Positions 34,924 through 41,917 of a stretch of 41,917 nt of DNA are shown one piece after another. Below the pieces are notes generated by a model, which saw only the letters and a program-made list of their open reading frames with translations, searched no databases and was not told the origin of the DNA. The DNA comes from Coleofasciculus sp. LEGE 07092. Its GTDB lineage: Bacteria; Cyanobacteriota; Cyanobacteriia; Cyanobacteriales; Coleofasciculaceae. Both the position numbers and the translations under genes were made by a program. The DNA lies in assembly GCF_015207375.1 (NCBI RefSeq), contig NZ_JADEWY010000049.1, positions 1 to 41,917 on the forward strand, given 5' to 3'. Positions within the stretch are counted from its first letter, which is position 1. Each line of letters begins with the position of its first letter.

Positions 34924-37725
34924 ATGAAACAACAGTCCTGGCTAGATATTGCTGAATACATATCCCTCGCTGGCTCCGCCTTAGGCACCGTCGTAGCGGT
35001 GACATCTCAGCAAGTCGTCTACGCAGCAACTCCCCTGACTATAGCCCTTGCCCTGAACGTAGTTAATCGACGCCAATTTCAACAGCAGACTCAAGAAAAT
35101 ACAACAACCGCAATTACAGAAGCCTATCAACATATTCAAAATCTACACCAGCAAGTTCAGACGCTGCCAGCCATCAACAATCAGCTCAACAGCCTCACTC
35201 AGCAATTCAATGCCCGACCTGATAAACAAGCAATAGAGCAATCGCAAGCAGCAATTGTTGAACTCAAAGAGCAGCTAAATAGCCTAAGTCGGAATCTCGA
35301 GCAACTGCCAACCTCTTCAGAGGTGGATCTGAGCAGCCTAGACGGATCGATCGCCGATATTAACGAGCGGGTGAATACCTTAGCGATACGTTTTGATCGA
35401 CTACCCGCCTCCTCAGAGGTTGACCTAAGTGGTTTCGAGGAAGCCATTGCTCAACTTTACGCTCAGATTAATACTCTCAACCAGCAATTCAACGAGCGAC
35501 CGGAGATAGAGCAACTCAGTACCTTAAGCTCGCGCCTCGACCAGCTCCCCGCGTCCTCAGAAATTAACCTGAGTGTCTTTGAAGAAGCCATTGCCCAAAT
35601 TTACTCTCAGCTCAACGATCTCACTCAACAGTTCGATAACCGACCCGAACTACAGGCGATCGAACAATCGCAAACAGCAATTGGGCAACTAACAGAGCAA
35701 CTGAGTACCCTAAGCTTGCGCCTTGAGGAGCTACCAACATCCCCAGCGACGGATACAAGCAGATTACACGAAGCGATCGCCGATATTAACGAGCGGTTAG
35801 AATCATTAACGTTGCGCCTTGATGAGCTACCAACATCCCCAGCGACGGATACGAGCAGATTACACGAAGCGATCGCCGATATCAACGAGCGGCTAGAATC
35901 ATTAACGTTGCGCCTCGATCAACGACCCGCGTCTTCAGAAACCAATCTGAGTGGTTTTGCCGATATTAACGAGCGGCTAGAATCATTAACGTTGCGCCTT
36001 GATGAGCTACCAACCTCCCCAGCGACAGATACTAGTGAGTTACACAGAGCGATCGCTGATATTAATGAGCGGCTAGAATCATTAATGCTACGGCTCGATC
36101 AGCTACCTGCTCTCCCAGAGACAGACTTAAATGGGTTAGAAGAAGCGATCGTACAAATTCACGGTCAGCTCAACACTCAACTAGACACCCTGCGCCAACA
36201 CTTTGAGACTCGACCAGAGCAAGAAGCGATCGCTCAGTTAACAGAGCAGCTTAATGCTCTAACTTCACGCCTCGACCAGCAGCCAACTTCTGCAACGGTA
36301 GACTTGAGTACTGTTGAGGTGGCGATTGCCGAGATTAAGGGTCAAGTTGATACTTTAACAGTACGGGTTAACGAGTTACCTACTGCCCCAGACGCTGACT
36401 TGAGTGGAGTCGAAGAAGCTATTACTCACATCAACTCTCAGCTAGACACTCTCAACCAACAGTTCAACGAGCGCCCAGAAACTGAAGCGATTGAGCAGTT
36501 ACAAACAGCGATCGCCCAACTCCCCACGGCTGCACCAGTAGACTTGAGTACTGTTGAGGTGGCAATTGCCGAGATTAAGGGTCAAGTTGATACTTTAACA
36601 GTACGGGTTAACGAGTTACCTACTGCCCCAGACGCTGACTTGAGTGGAGTCGAAGAAGCTATTACTCACATCAACTCTCAGCTAGACACTCTCAACCAAC
36701 AGTTCAACGAGCGACCGGAACTGCAAGTAATCGAGCTGCTAACGGAGCAACTGAGTAGTGTTTCCTTGCGTCTTGATCAGCTACCAACGTCCTCATCTTC
36801 AACGGTTGATCTTTACGAAGTCGAAGCAGCGATCGCAGCACTCAGTGAGCGGTTAAATGCTATCAGCCTGCCTATTGAGCAGTCACCGCCTGCCGAAACA
36901 GTGCCAGATATCTTAGAGAGTTCGCCGACTGTTCCAGCTATTGAACTCAGCCCCGAAGAGCAAGTCATTGCTACGATCAATCATCAGCTTGACGCTCTGA
37001 ACCAAAAGTTCAGCTTCCAATCTGAGACACAAACAATTCAACTGGCACAAACTGCGATCGCTCAACTGAAAGAACAGCTCAATACTATTGCCCTGCGTCT
37101 TGGTAATTTGCCAACTGCTCCACAAATCGAACTCAGTCCCCTAGAAGCATCTGTTGCAGATATTAACTCTCAACTCCAAGCTCTCGAGCAACAACTTCTC
37201 GCCCGACCTGAAATACAAGCCGTCGAGCAGTTGGGAGAAGCGATTGTGCAGTTGACGGATCAGCTCAACAGCATGATGTCGAGTCCGGATGGTTCACCCG
37301 CTCCTTTAGATGATGACGCCATTAAGGATATTGATTTTCAGTTAAATGCCATGGAATTATGTCTGGAGAATTTACCAACACCTCCAGATATCCAGTGGAG
37401 TGGAGTTGAGGACGCGATCGCTGAGATTAACCGTCAGATCAATGCTCTGACACCCTCTCAGCCTGAGCATCAACCGCGTGCCTTTGAGGTTAACTTAGCC
37501 AATGAAGGAGATGAGGCGATCGCTGACATCAATCGTCAGCTTGATGCCCTTAACCAGCGGTTAAATCCTCGATTGGACGCGAAAACCCTTGAGCAGTTAG
37601 AAGTCGCGTTCGCAGAACTCAAAAATGAGGTTAATGCGATCAGCTTTTATCTCGATACGTTACCGACTGATTCAGACATGGATTTCAGTGAGGGAGACCC
37701 TTCCATCGCAGACCTACAATGGTAA
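34924..37725 (+). CDS. Large membrane-anchored coiled-coil repeat protein
   Basis: This 933-residue protein starts with two closely spaced hydrophobic segments (about 14-26 and 29-46, YISLAGSALGTVVAV and AATPLTIALALNVV) and a short basic turn (NRRQF). The remainder is roughly two dozen imperfect units of about 32-40 residues following the pattern 'A-I-I-QL--L--RLD-LP-S---DLS', with heptad-like spacing of Leu/Ile, consistent with a long acidic coiled coil broken by Pro-rich hinges. Many units are near-identical at DNA level: one 32-codon unit repeats at 96-base spacing from 35731, and one 80-codon unit is duplicated from 36298 to 36538. I do not recognise a named family; the architecture suggests a membrane-tethered scaffold or spacer. 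HIP1 octamers recur in the units. Confidence 0.82.
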   Translation: MKQQSWLDIAEYISLAGSALGTVVAVTSQQVVYAATPLTIALALNVVNRRQFQQQTQENTTTAITEAYQHIQNLHQQVQTLPAINNQLNSLTQQFNARPDKQAIEQSQAAIVELKEQLNSLSRNLEQLPTSSEVDLSSLDGSIADINERVNTLAIRFDRLPASSEVDLSGFEEAIAQLYAQINTLNQQFNERPEIEQLSTLSSRLDQLPASSEINLSVFEEAIAQIYSQLNDLTQQFDNRPELQAIEQSQTAIGQLTEQLSTLSLRLEELPTSPATDTSRLHEAIADINERLESLTLRLDELPTSPATDTSRLHEAIADINERLESLTLRLDQRPASSETNLSGFADINERLESLTLRLDELPTSPATDTSELHRAIADINERLESLMLRLDQLPALPETDLNGLEEAIVQIHGQLNTQLDTLRQHFETRPEQEAIAQLTEQLNALTSRLDQQPTSATVDLSTVEVAIAEIKGQVDTLTVRVNELPTAPDADLSGVEEAITHINSQLDTLNQQFNERPETEAIEQLQTAIAQLPTAAPVDLSTVEVAIAEIKGQVDTLTVRVNELPTAPDADLSGVEEAITHINSQLDTLNQQFNERPELQVIELLTEQLSSVSLRLDQLPTSSSSTVDLYEVEAAIAALSERLNAISLPIEQSPPAETVPDILESSPTVPAIELSPEEQVIATINHQLDALNQKFSFQSETQTIQLAQTAIAQLKEQLNTIALRLGNLPTAPQIELSPLEASVADINSQLQALEQQLLARPEIQAVEQLGEAIVQLTDQLNSMMSSPDGSPAPLDDDAIKDIDFQLNAMELCLENLPTPPDIQWSGVEDAIAEINRQINALTPSQPEHQPRAFEVNLANEGDEAIADINRQLDALNQRLNPRLDAKTLEQLEVAFAELKNEVNAISFYLDTLPTDSDMDFSEGDPSIADLQW
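35731..36110 (+). repeat. Tandem 96-base (32-codon) units
   Basis: The unit encoding TSPATDTSRLHEAIADINERL recurs at 96-base spacing (starts 35731 and 35827), with shorter and diverged copies up to about 36110. The first copies differ at only a few bases. Confidence 0.8.
36298..36713 (+). repeat. 240-base duplication inside the repeat gene
   Basis: Bases 36298-36473 match 36538-36713 over 176 positions with one difference that I can see (36324/36564, silent). The 240-base offset is 80 codons, so frame is kept. It is a very recent duplication or gene-conversion event. Confidence 0.85.
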
Positions 37726-37850
37726 GCGTTGGATAGTTTAGTCAGTTGTAGTGCATCTAATTTACCAGTTCCATCGCCATCTTCGGTTATTCGGAAACAA
37801 GAGTAAGGGGGGAAATTTTTCCCTTCTTCCCCTGCTTATAGCACTCAGCC

Positions 37851-39158
37851 ATGTTAACTGCTCTAGCTAGAGGTGCAGGGGTTGCCTTCGTTTTACTCGT
37901 CTCTAGTCTCGGACTGAAATATCTTGCTCAGGTCGTTTTGGCTCAATGGATGGGAACGGTAGAGTATGGCATTTATGAATATGTCATCTCTTGGATATTA
38001 CTGTTGGCAATTCTAGCTGAGTTAGGGTTGCCAACTGCGGTTGTACGCTTTATCCCGGAATACAGCGTTCAAGAAGATTGGGGGCGATTGCGTGGCTTGA
38101 TTCGGGGTAGCTGGCAGCTCATTTTACTGGCAGGTTTCCTGCTGGCTTTAGGCGGCGTGGCGAGCATTTTAGGGTTGAGTACCATTCGGCAGTGGGCATA
38201 CTCAACCCCCATGCTAGTGGGTATTTGGATGGTGCCGCTAGTGGCACTGGCGCACCTGCAATCAGAAATGGCGAGAGCAGCAGGACAGATAACGTTGGCG
38301 TATGCTCCGTTTCAAGTTATTTGGCACTTGTTGGTGATGTTAGGGGCATTTGTGCTGTTTCAGCAAAACCAGACGCTGACTAGTGTACCTGCAATCACCC
38401 TCTCTATATTAGGGTTATTAGTCGTTGTGTTAGTGCAGTTATGGCTGCTGCGCGGGCGGTGGAATCAACAAGTTTACTGTACCCCTCCGATTTATAAGCC
38501 TCGTGAGTGGTTAGCGGTTGCCTTTCCTTTGTTACTCACGGCGGGGTTTCATATTCTCTTGAGTCAAATCGATATCTTAATGATTGGAGCCTGGGTTGGA
38601 CCGAAAGCCGTCGGGATTTACAGTGTGGCGGCGAAAACCTCAATCTGGGCGAGTGTGGTGTTGCAGGCGGTGAATACAGTTGCAGCCCCAGCCTTTTCTG
38701 CACTGTATGTTCAAGGCGATCGCCAGAGTTTGCAAAGGCTAGTTTCTACAGTGGCTCATTGGATTTTCTGGCCCTCCTTGATGATTGCTTTGTGCCTGAT
38801 TGGGTTTGCTGAGTCCATTCTCGGCATTTTTGGGTCAGAATTTGTAGCTGCCCGTGGGGAAATGACGATTTTGGTGTTGGGGCAGCTTGTGAATGTAGGA
38901 GCTGGATCGGTGGGATATTTAATGAGTATGACCGGTCATCAAAACCAGTCGGCTTACATCTTCGGCTACAGTGCTTTACTAAATGTGGTGTTAAATGCGA
39001 TCGCAATTCCAATGTTAGGCACGATAGGAGCCGCGATCGCTACGGCTACAACCATGGCGATGTGGAATATTTGGCTGCATATCTTAGTGGTCAAGTATTT
39101 AGGAATTGCTCCTTCTATTGTTTCGACATTGGCTGCAAAGATTTCGTCAAGAAGATAA
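37851..39158 (+). CDS. Flippase/polysaccharide export protein (MVF superfamily)
   Basis: This 435-residue protein has about 12 hydrophobic segments, opening with VLAQWMGTVEYGIYEYVISWILLLAILAELGLPTAVVRF, typical of the Wzx-like O-antigen flippase/PST group. The second half contains FPLLLTAGFHILLSQIDILMIGAWVGPKAVGIYSVA, the family's central signature. It is the second such flippase in the window (the other at 11200), and the two are only distantly alike. It lies 125 bases downstream of the repeat protein. The nearest GT genes are the AT-rich pair at 32693-34224. Confidence 0.88.
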   Translation: MLTALARGAGVAFVLLVSSLGLKYLAQVVLAQWMGTVEYGIYEYVISWILLLAILAELGLPTAVVRFIPEYSVQEDWGRLRGLIRGSWQLILLAGFLLALGGVASILGLSTIRQWAYSTPMLVGIWMVPLVALAHLQSEMARAAGQITLAYAPFQVIWHLLVMLGAFVLFQQNQTLTSVPAITLSILGLLVVVLVQLWLLRGRWNQQVYCTPPIYKPREWLAVAFPLLLTAGFHILLSQIDILMIGAWVGPKAVGIYSVAAKTSIWASVVLQAVNTVAAPAFSALYVQGDRQSLQRLVSTVAHWIFWPSLMIALCLIGFAESILGIFGSEFVAARGEMTILVLGQLVNVGAGSVGYLMSMTGHQNQSAYIFGYSALLNVVLNAIAIPMLGTIGAAIATATTMAMWNIWLHILVVKYLGIAPSIVSTLAAKISSRR

Positions 39159-39255
39159 GGCAGAATGTTGAATCCTGGAGTGCCTTTAGTGCGGAGAGGC
39201 TCAGTGTTCACTGAGGCTTCTCGAAGTGTCGAACGCTGACGCTCACGGCAAAAGC

Positions 39256-39693
39256 CTACTCCCCACTCCCCACCGATACCAATTCAGCCTGACGCCCCCC
39301 CTCTGCTGAATACTTTAAATAGATATGCAAATAATTGGGTGGTAAATAAAGTAAACGCTCTGCCCACTCAATTGCTACAATTCCCAACGGCATTTCTATA
39401 CCTTCCCAGTAACTTTCCAGATTTAACGCCTCTACCTCTTCAGACTGCAGGCGATATAAATCCAAATGATAAAGGGGAATACGCCCTTGGGGATACTCAT
39501 TAATCAAAGTAAACGTGGGACTAACAATCGCATCACGAATCCCCAATCCCTCACCAATTCCTTGCACCAGTGTCGTTTTGCCAGCACCTAAATCTCCCTC
39601 AAGCAAAATCACGCTACCCGCCGGCAGAGACTGTCCTAGACTAACACCGAGCGATCGCGTTGCCTCAGCATCTGCCAAAACAAATTTAGTCAT
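39256..39693 (-). CDS. tsaE: tRNA N6-threonylcarbamoyladenosine biosynthesis ATPase TsaE
   Basis: TsaE is the small ATPase of the TsaBDE complex that makes t6A37 in ANN-decoding tRNAs. The Walker A loop GDLGAGKTT is at residues 33-41, and the YHLDLYRL and AIEWAERL blocks follow. At 145 residues it has the usual size. The last codons (GSGE-stop) and the stop TAG fall within the GGGGAGT heptamer repeat. It is downstream of the yvcK-like gene on the same strand, with a GC-rich hairpin between them. Confidence 0.94.
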   Translation of the reverse strand: MTKFVLADAEATRSLGVSLGQSLPAGSVILLEGDLGAGKTTLVQGIGEGLGIRDAIVSPTFTLINEYPQGRIPLYHLDLYRLQSEEVEALNLESYWEGIEMPLGIVAIEWAERLLYLPPNYLHIYLKYSAEGGRQAELVSVGSGE

Positions 39694-39722
39694 TAATTAC
39701 TCTTCATAGCTTATTTGCTGAA

Positions 39723-39745
39723 GCCCCGTCTCTTAAGAGCGGGGT
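39723..39745 (-). terminator. GC-rich hairpin between the yvcK-like gene and tsaE
   Basis: GCCCCG and CTC (39723-39732) pair with GAG and CGGGGT (39737-39745), with one bulged base at 39729 and a TTAA loop. It lies just after the yvcK-like stop codon. It may terminate that transcript or be a dispersed palindrome; no U-tract is evident. Confidence 0.45.
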
Positions 39746-39748
39746 TGC

Positions 39749-41125
39749 TTACAGTTCATAATGCGCTCGACTGTACCACCGTAGCAAAATCCGTGCCAAC
39801 CGTTCGGGATTGTGCCGCACTAGATTAGTCTGCTCATCTTCATACATTACATTAGCTTGAACAATGCGACGTCCCAATAGAAGGGTTGCTTCTCGATCTA
39901 GAAAAACGGGATGGGAATTAACTTGGGCATACTTAATCAGCACCTCGGCTGAGGGAACTTTTCGATGGACTAACACCGCATCAAATAGCTGTTTACCACA
40001 GGCTTTATCAATGGCTCGGATATGCTCAGAGACGCTGTATCCATCGGTTTCCCCCGGTTGCGTCATAACGTTGCACACATAAATGCGAGGAACGGAACGA
40101 GAGGCGAGTGCTTCAGCAATTTCTGGGACTAAAAGATTGGGAATGATACTGGTATACAGGCTACCGGGTCCGATGATAATGTAATCGGCTTCGTCAATAG
40201 CTTTAATAACGGCTGGTAGGGCGGGTGGATTTTCAGGAGTACAGCCAATCTTGATAATTTTACCGTTAGCTTCAGTAATATTCGATTCTCCCTCAATCCG
40301 ACGCCCATCGGCTAATTCTGCCCAAAGGCAAACGTCACTTAGGGTTGCAGGTAGCACCCGTCCCCGCACGGCTAAAACCTGAGAACTAGCAGCGATCGCT
40401 CGTTCCAAATCTCCGGTAATATTGCTCATAGCGGTTAAGAACAAATTACCAAAACTGTGACCCACTAAACCACTACCGGCTTTGAAACGGTATTGAAACA
40501 GTTCAGTTAATAACTTTTCTTGGTCTGCCAGTGCTGCCAAACAGTTGCGAATATCTCCAGGTGGCAATACCCCAAACTCTTGCCGCAGGCGTCCAGAAGA
40601 ACCTCCATCATCGGCAACGGTGACAATTGCCGTGATATTGGCACTATAAACCTTGAGTCCCCGCAGTAGAGTAGATAAACCTGTCCCACCACCTACTACC
40701 ACAATTTTCGGTCCCCGGTAAAGGCGGCGATGTGCCATGAGTACGTCTACGAGTTCCTCGTCTCCTCCAGGCTTTAACACCTCGGTAATTGAGCTAACCG
40801 TCCGGGTTTGCCCCCAAAAAATCAACATCAAACCCACAATAATAGCGCTCGGACCTGATACATAATTGGGGACATAGGTGGCGATGCTTTCCAGAATGTC
40901 GGACGTGAGTTGAATGAAGTAAAAAATCGGCGTCAGCTTTGCCCAGATTGCTACCCCCAGACTCGTCAGCAGGACACCACTCGCACTTAAAAGCAACCAG
41001 CGTTTTATCAATAAGCCAGGAGCTAACCATTTAAACCATCGGTTAAAGCGCCGGGGCGTTCGACCGCTTGACTCACATCTTAGGGTGCGTAGAGCGCGTT
41101 TGAAAATACTGATTGAGGACATCAC
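39749..41125 (-). CDS. YvcK/CofD-like protein with N-terminal membrane region
   Basis: This 458-residue protein has two hydrophobic segments at about 40-62 and 92-105, then the YvcK/CofD domain from residue 140. Its motifs are [15 protein letters not shown] (GGGTG 145-149), [11 protein letters not shown] (171-181), PGDIRN (189-194) and [12 protein letters not shown]. In Bacillus, YvcK (MgfK/GlmR) binds UDP-GlcNAc and affects wall synthesis and central metabolism. The membrane extension is usual in cyanobacterial copies but absent from Bacillus YvcK. It carries the family's sugar-nucleotide motifs, but its activity in cyanobacteria is not established. Confidence 0.9.
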   Translation of the reverse strand: MMSSISIFKRALRTLRCESSGRTPRRFNRWFKWLAPGLLIKRWLLLSASGVLLTSLGVAIWAKLTPIFYFIQLTSDILESIATYVPNYVSGPSAIIVGLMLIFWGQTRTVSSITEVLKPGGDEELVDVLMAHRRLYRGPKIVVVGGGTGLSTLLRGLKVYSANITAIVTVADDGGSSGRLRQEFGVLPPGDIRNCLAALADQEKLLTELFQYRFKAGSGLVGHSFGNLFLTAMSNITGDLERAIAASSQVLAVRGRVLPATLSDVCLWAELADGRRIEGESNITEANGKIIKIGCTPENPPALPAVIKAIDEADYIIIGPGSLYTSIIPNLLVPEIAEALASRSVPRIYVCNVMTQPGETDGYSVSEHIRAIDKACGKQLFDAVLVHRKVPSAEVLIKYAQVNSHPVFLDREATLLLGRRIVQANVMYEDEQTNLVRHNPERLARILLRWYSRAHYEL

Positions 41126-41363
41126 TGATTACAAGTACGAGGGAAGGGGAACATCAAGACTGGATAGACTTTAACCAAGAGTAGTGGATTCTCTCAAGTA
41201 TTTAACTCGATTTCATAGGCTGCCTGCTGTCAACGTTGCCATGTTACTTAATCAAGGGGAAGTGGGTATTCATCAGGATACATTCGTGGAAATTATACTA
41301 GGAGGCGATAGGACAATGAGATGCGATCGCGTTTTTCGCTAGCACAGGTGAGAACTCAAGTGA

Positions 41364-41900
41364 ATGGAAAAGCGTATTTTGGGTTTTGACCCAGGACTAG
41401 CAATTTTAGGCTTTGGAGCCATTATTTGCCAAACAGCGGCAACAATGGCAGGGACAAGGGTTGGTTCTGTCAAATTACCAACAAAGCCGAAGGCTGAGTC
41501 GGTGCAGTTGCTAGACTTTGGGGTCATCCAAACGCCTGCCAAAACTGAGATTGGCGTGCGCCTCTGTACAATTTATGAGGACTTACACACATTAGTAGAG
41601 CATTGTCAACCCGATTTGGTAGCCGTTGAGAAACTGTTTTTCTACCGAATGAGTTCTACGATTATGGTGGCTCAGGCACGGGGAGTTTTAATGTTAGTGC
41701 TGGCACAACATAACGTGCCGATGGTAGAGTTTACACCCGCTCAAGTCAAGCAGGCGCTGACCGGTTATGGAAATGCTGACAAATATGACGTGCAGCAAGC
41801 CGTAGCACGGGAGTTGAATTTAGAAAGTATTCCTAAGCCGGATGATGCGGCAGATGCACTGGCAGTTGCTTTAACAGCTTGGTTTCATGAGGGGGAGTAG
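41364..41900 (+). CDS. ruvC: Holliday junction resolvase RuvC
   Basis: RuvC is the dimeric endonuclease that cuts Holliday junctions after RuvAB branch migration. All four catalytic acids are present: Asp9 (GFDPGL), Glu89 (VAVEKLFF), Asp161 and Asp164 (PDDAADALA). [13 protein letters not shown] is a family signature. Compared with E. coli RuvC an extra segment of about 24 residues lies between the first two strands (residues about 22-48). The stop TAG lies in the repeat GGGGAGTAG, 17 bases from the contig end. Confidence 0.95.
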   Translation: MEKRILGFDPGLAILGFGAIICQTAATMAGTRVGSVKLPTKPKAESVQLLDFGVIQTPAKTEIGVRLCTIYEDLHTLVEHCQPDLVAVEKLFFYRMSSTIMVAQARGVLMLVLAQHNVPMVEFTPAQVKQALTGYGNADKYDVQQAVARELNLESIPKPDDAADALAVALTAWFHEGE

Positions 41901-41917
41901 GGTGTGGGGTGTAGGGG

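Noticed and set aside
35199..35885. Minus-strand ORFs of 82 and 86 codons inside the repeat gene
   Set aside because: They repeat with the same period as the plus-strand units and have no independent start signals; they are shadows.

Overview
The window looks cyanobacterial. HIP1 octamers (GCGATCGC) recur throughout, gene products match cyanobacterial families (YvcK with an N-terminal membrane region, Uma2 nuclease, pentapeptide-repeat protein, bacterial-SH3/NlpC peptidase, 2-TM coiled-coil repeat protein), and heptamer tandem repeats of the STRR type sit at gene ends. I cannot name the genus; a filamentous cyanobacterium is a reasonable guess. Bases 1-19 are a Tn5/Nextera mosaic-end sequence with one mismatch, so this is an assembled contig with adapter left on its left edge.

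Layout. 20-2934 (minus): Crp/Fnr regulator cut by the contig edge, MidA/NDUFAF7-like methyltransferase, PfkB sugar kinase. 3167-8016 (plus): secreted pentapeptide-repeat protein, Uma2 nuclease, a HisRS-like protein next to a long, plant-type HisG, then an isolated dndE. 7991-8248: a dense cluster of hairpins and short repeats. 8249-9493: MFS transporter. 9610-22396: a surface-glycan region with a broken GT39 glycosyltransferase, flippase, AT-rich sulfotransferase, hexapeptide acyltransferase, pyruvyltransferase-like protein, SDR epimerase/reductase, two methyltransferases, a membrane hydrolase, GlpD, and a GT4 glycosyltransferase split into its two domains. After a 941-base gap come a polyprenyl-phosphate-type GT2 and an NlpC/P60 peptidase (minus), then a beta-lactamase-like serine hydrolase and a secreted barrel-like protein (plus). 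27311-32402 (minus): HAD phosphatase, ispG, leuS. 32693-34224: two AT-rich GT2 genes, one internally deleted. 34924-37725: a 933-residue repeat protein. 37851-39158: a second flippase. 39256-41900: tsaE, yvcK-like gene and ruvC.

How it fits together. The housekeeping genes (hisS-like, hisG, ispG, leuS, tsaE, yvcK, ruvC) are interspersed with two envelope-glycan blocks. The glycan genes plausibly build, decorate (sulfate, acyl, pyruvyl, methyl) and export an exopolysaccharide or lipid-linked oligosaccharide. Three glycosyltransferases there are degraded or split, and remnants and duplications flank them, so this part of the genome is being reshuffled.

The observations I rate highest are the mismatched HisRS-like/long-HisG pair, the orphan dndE beside a repeat cluster, the GGGGAGTAG repeat that supplies stop codons to several genes, the split GT4, and the recently duplicated repeat protein. 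I saw no CRISPR array, tRNA, rRNA, transposase or prophage.
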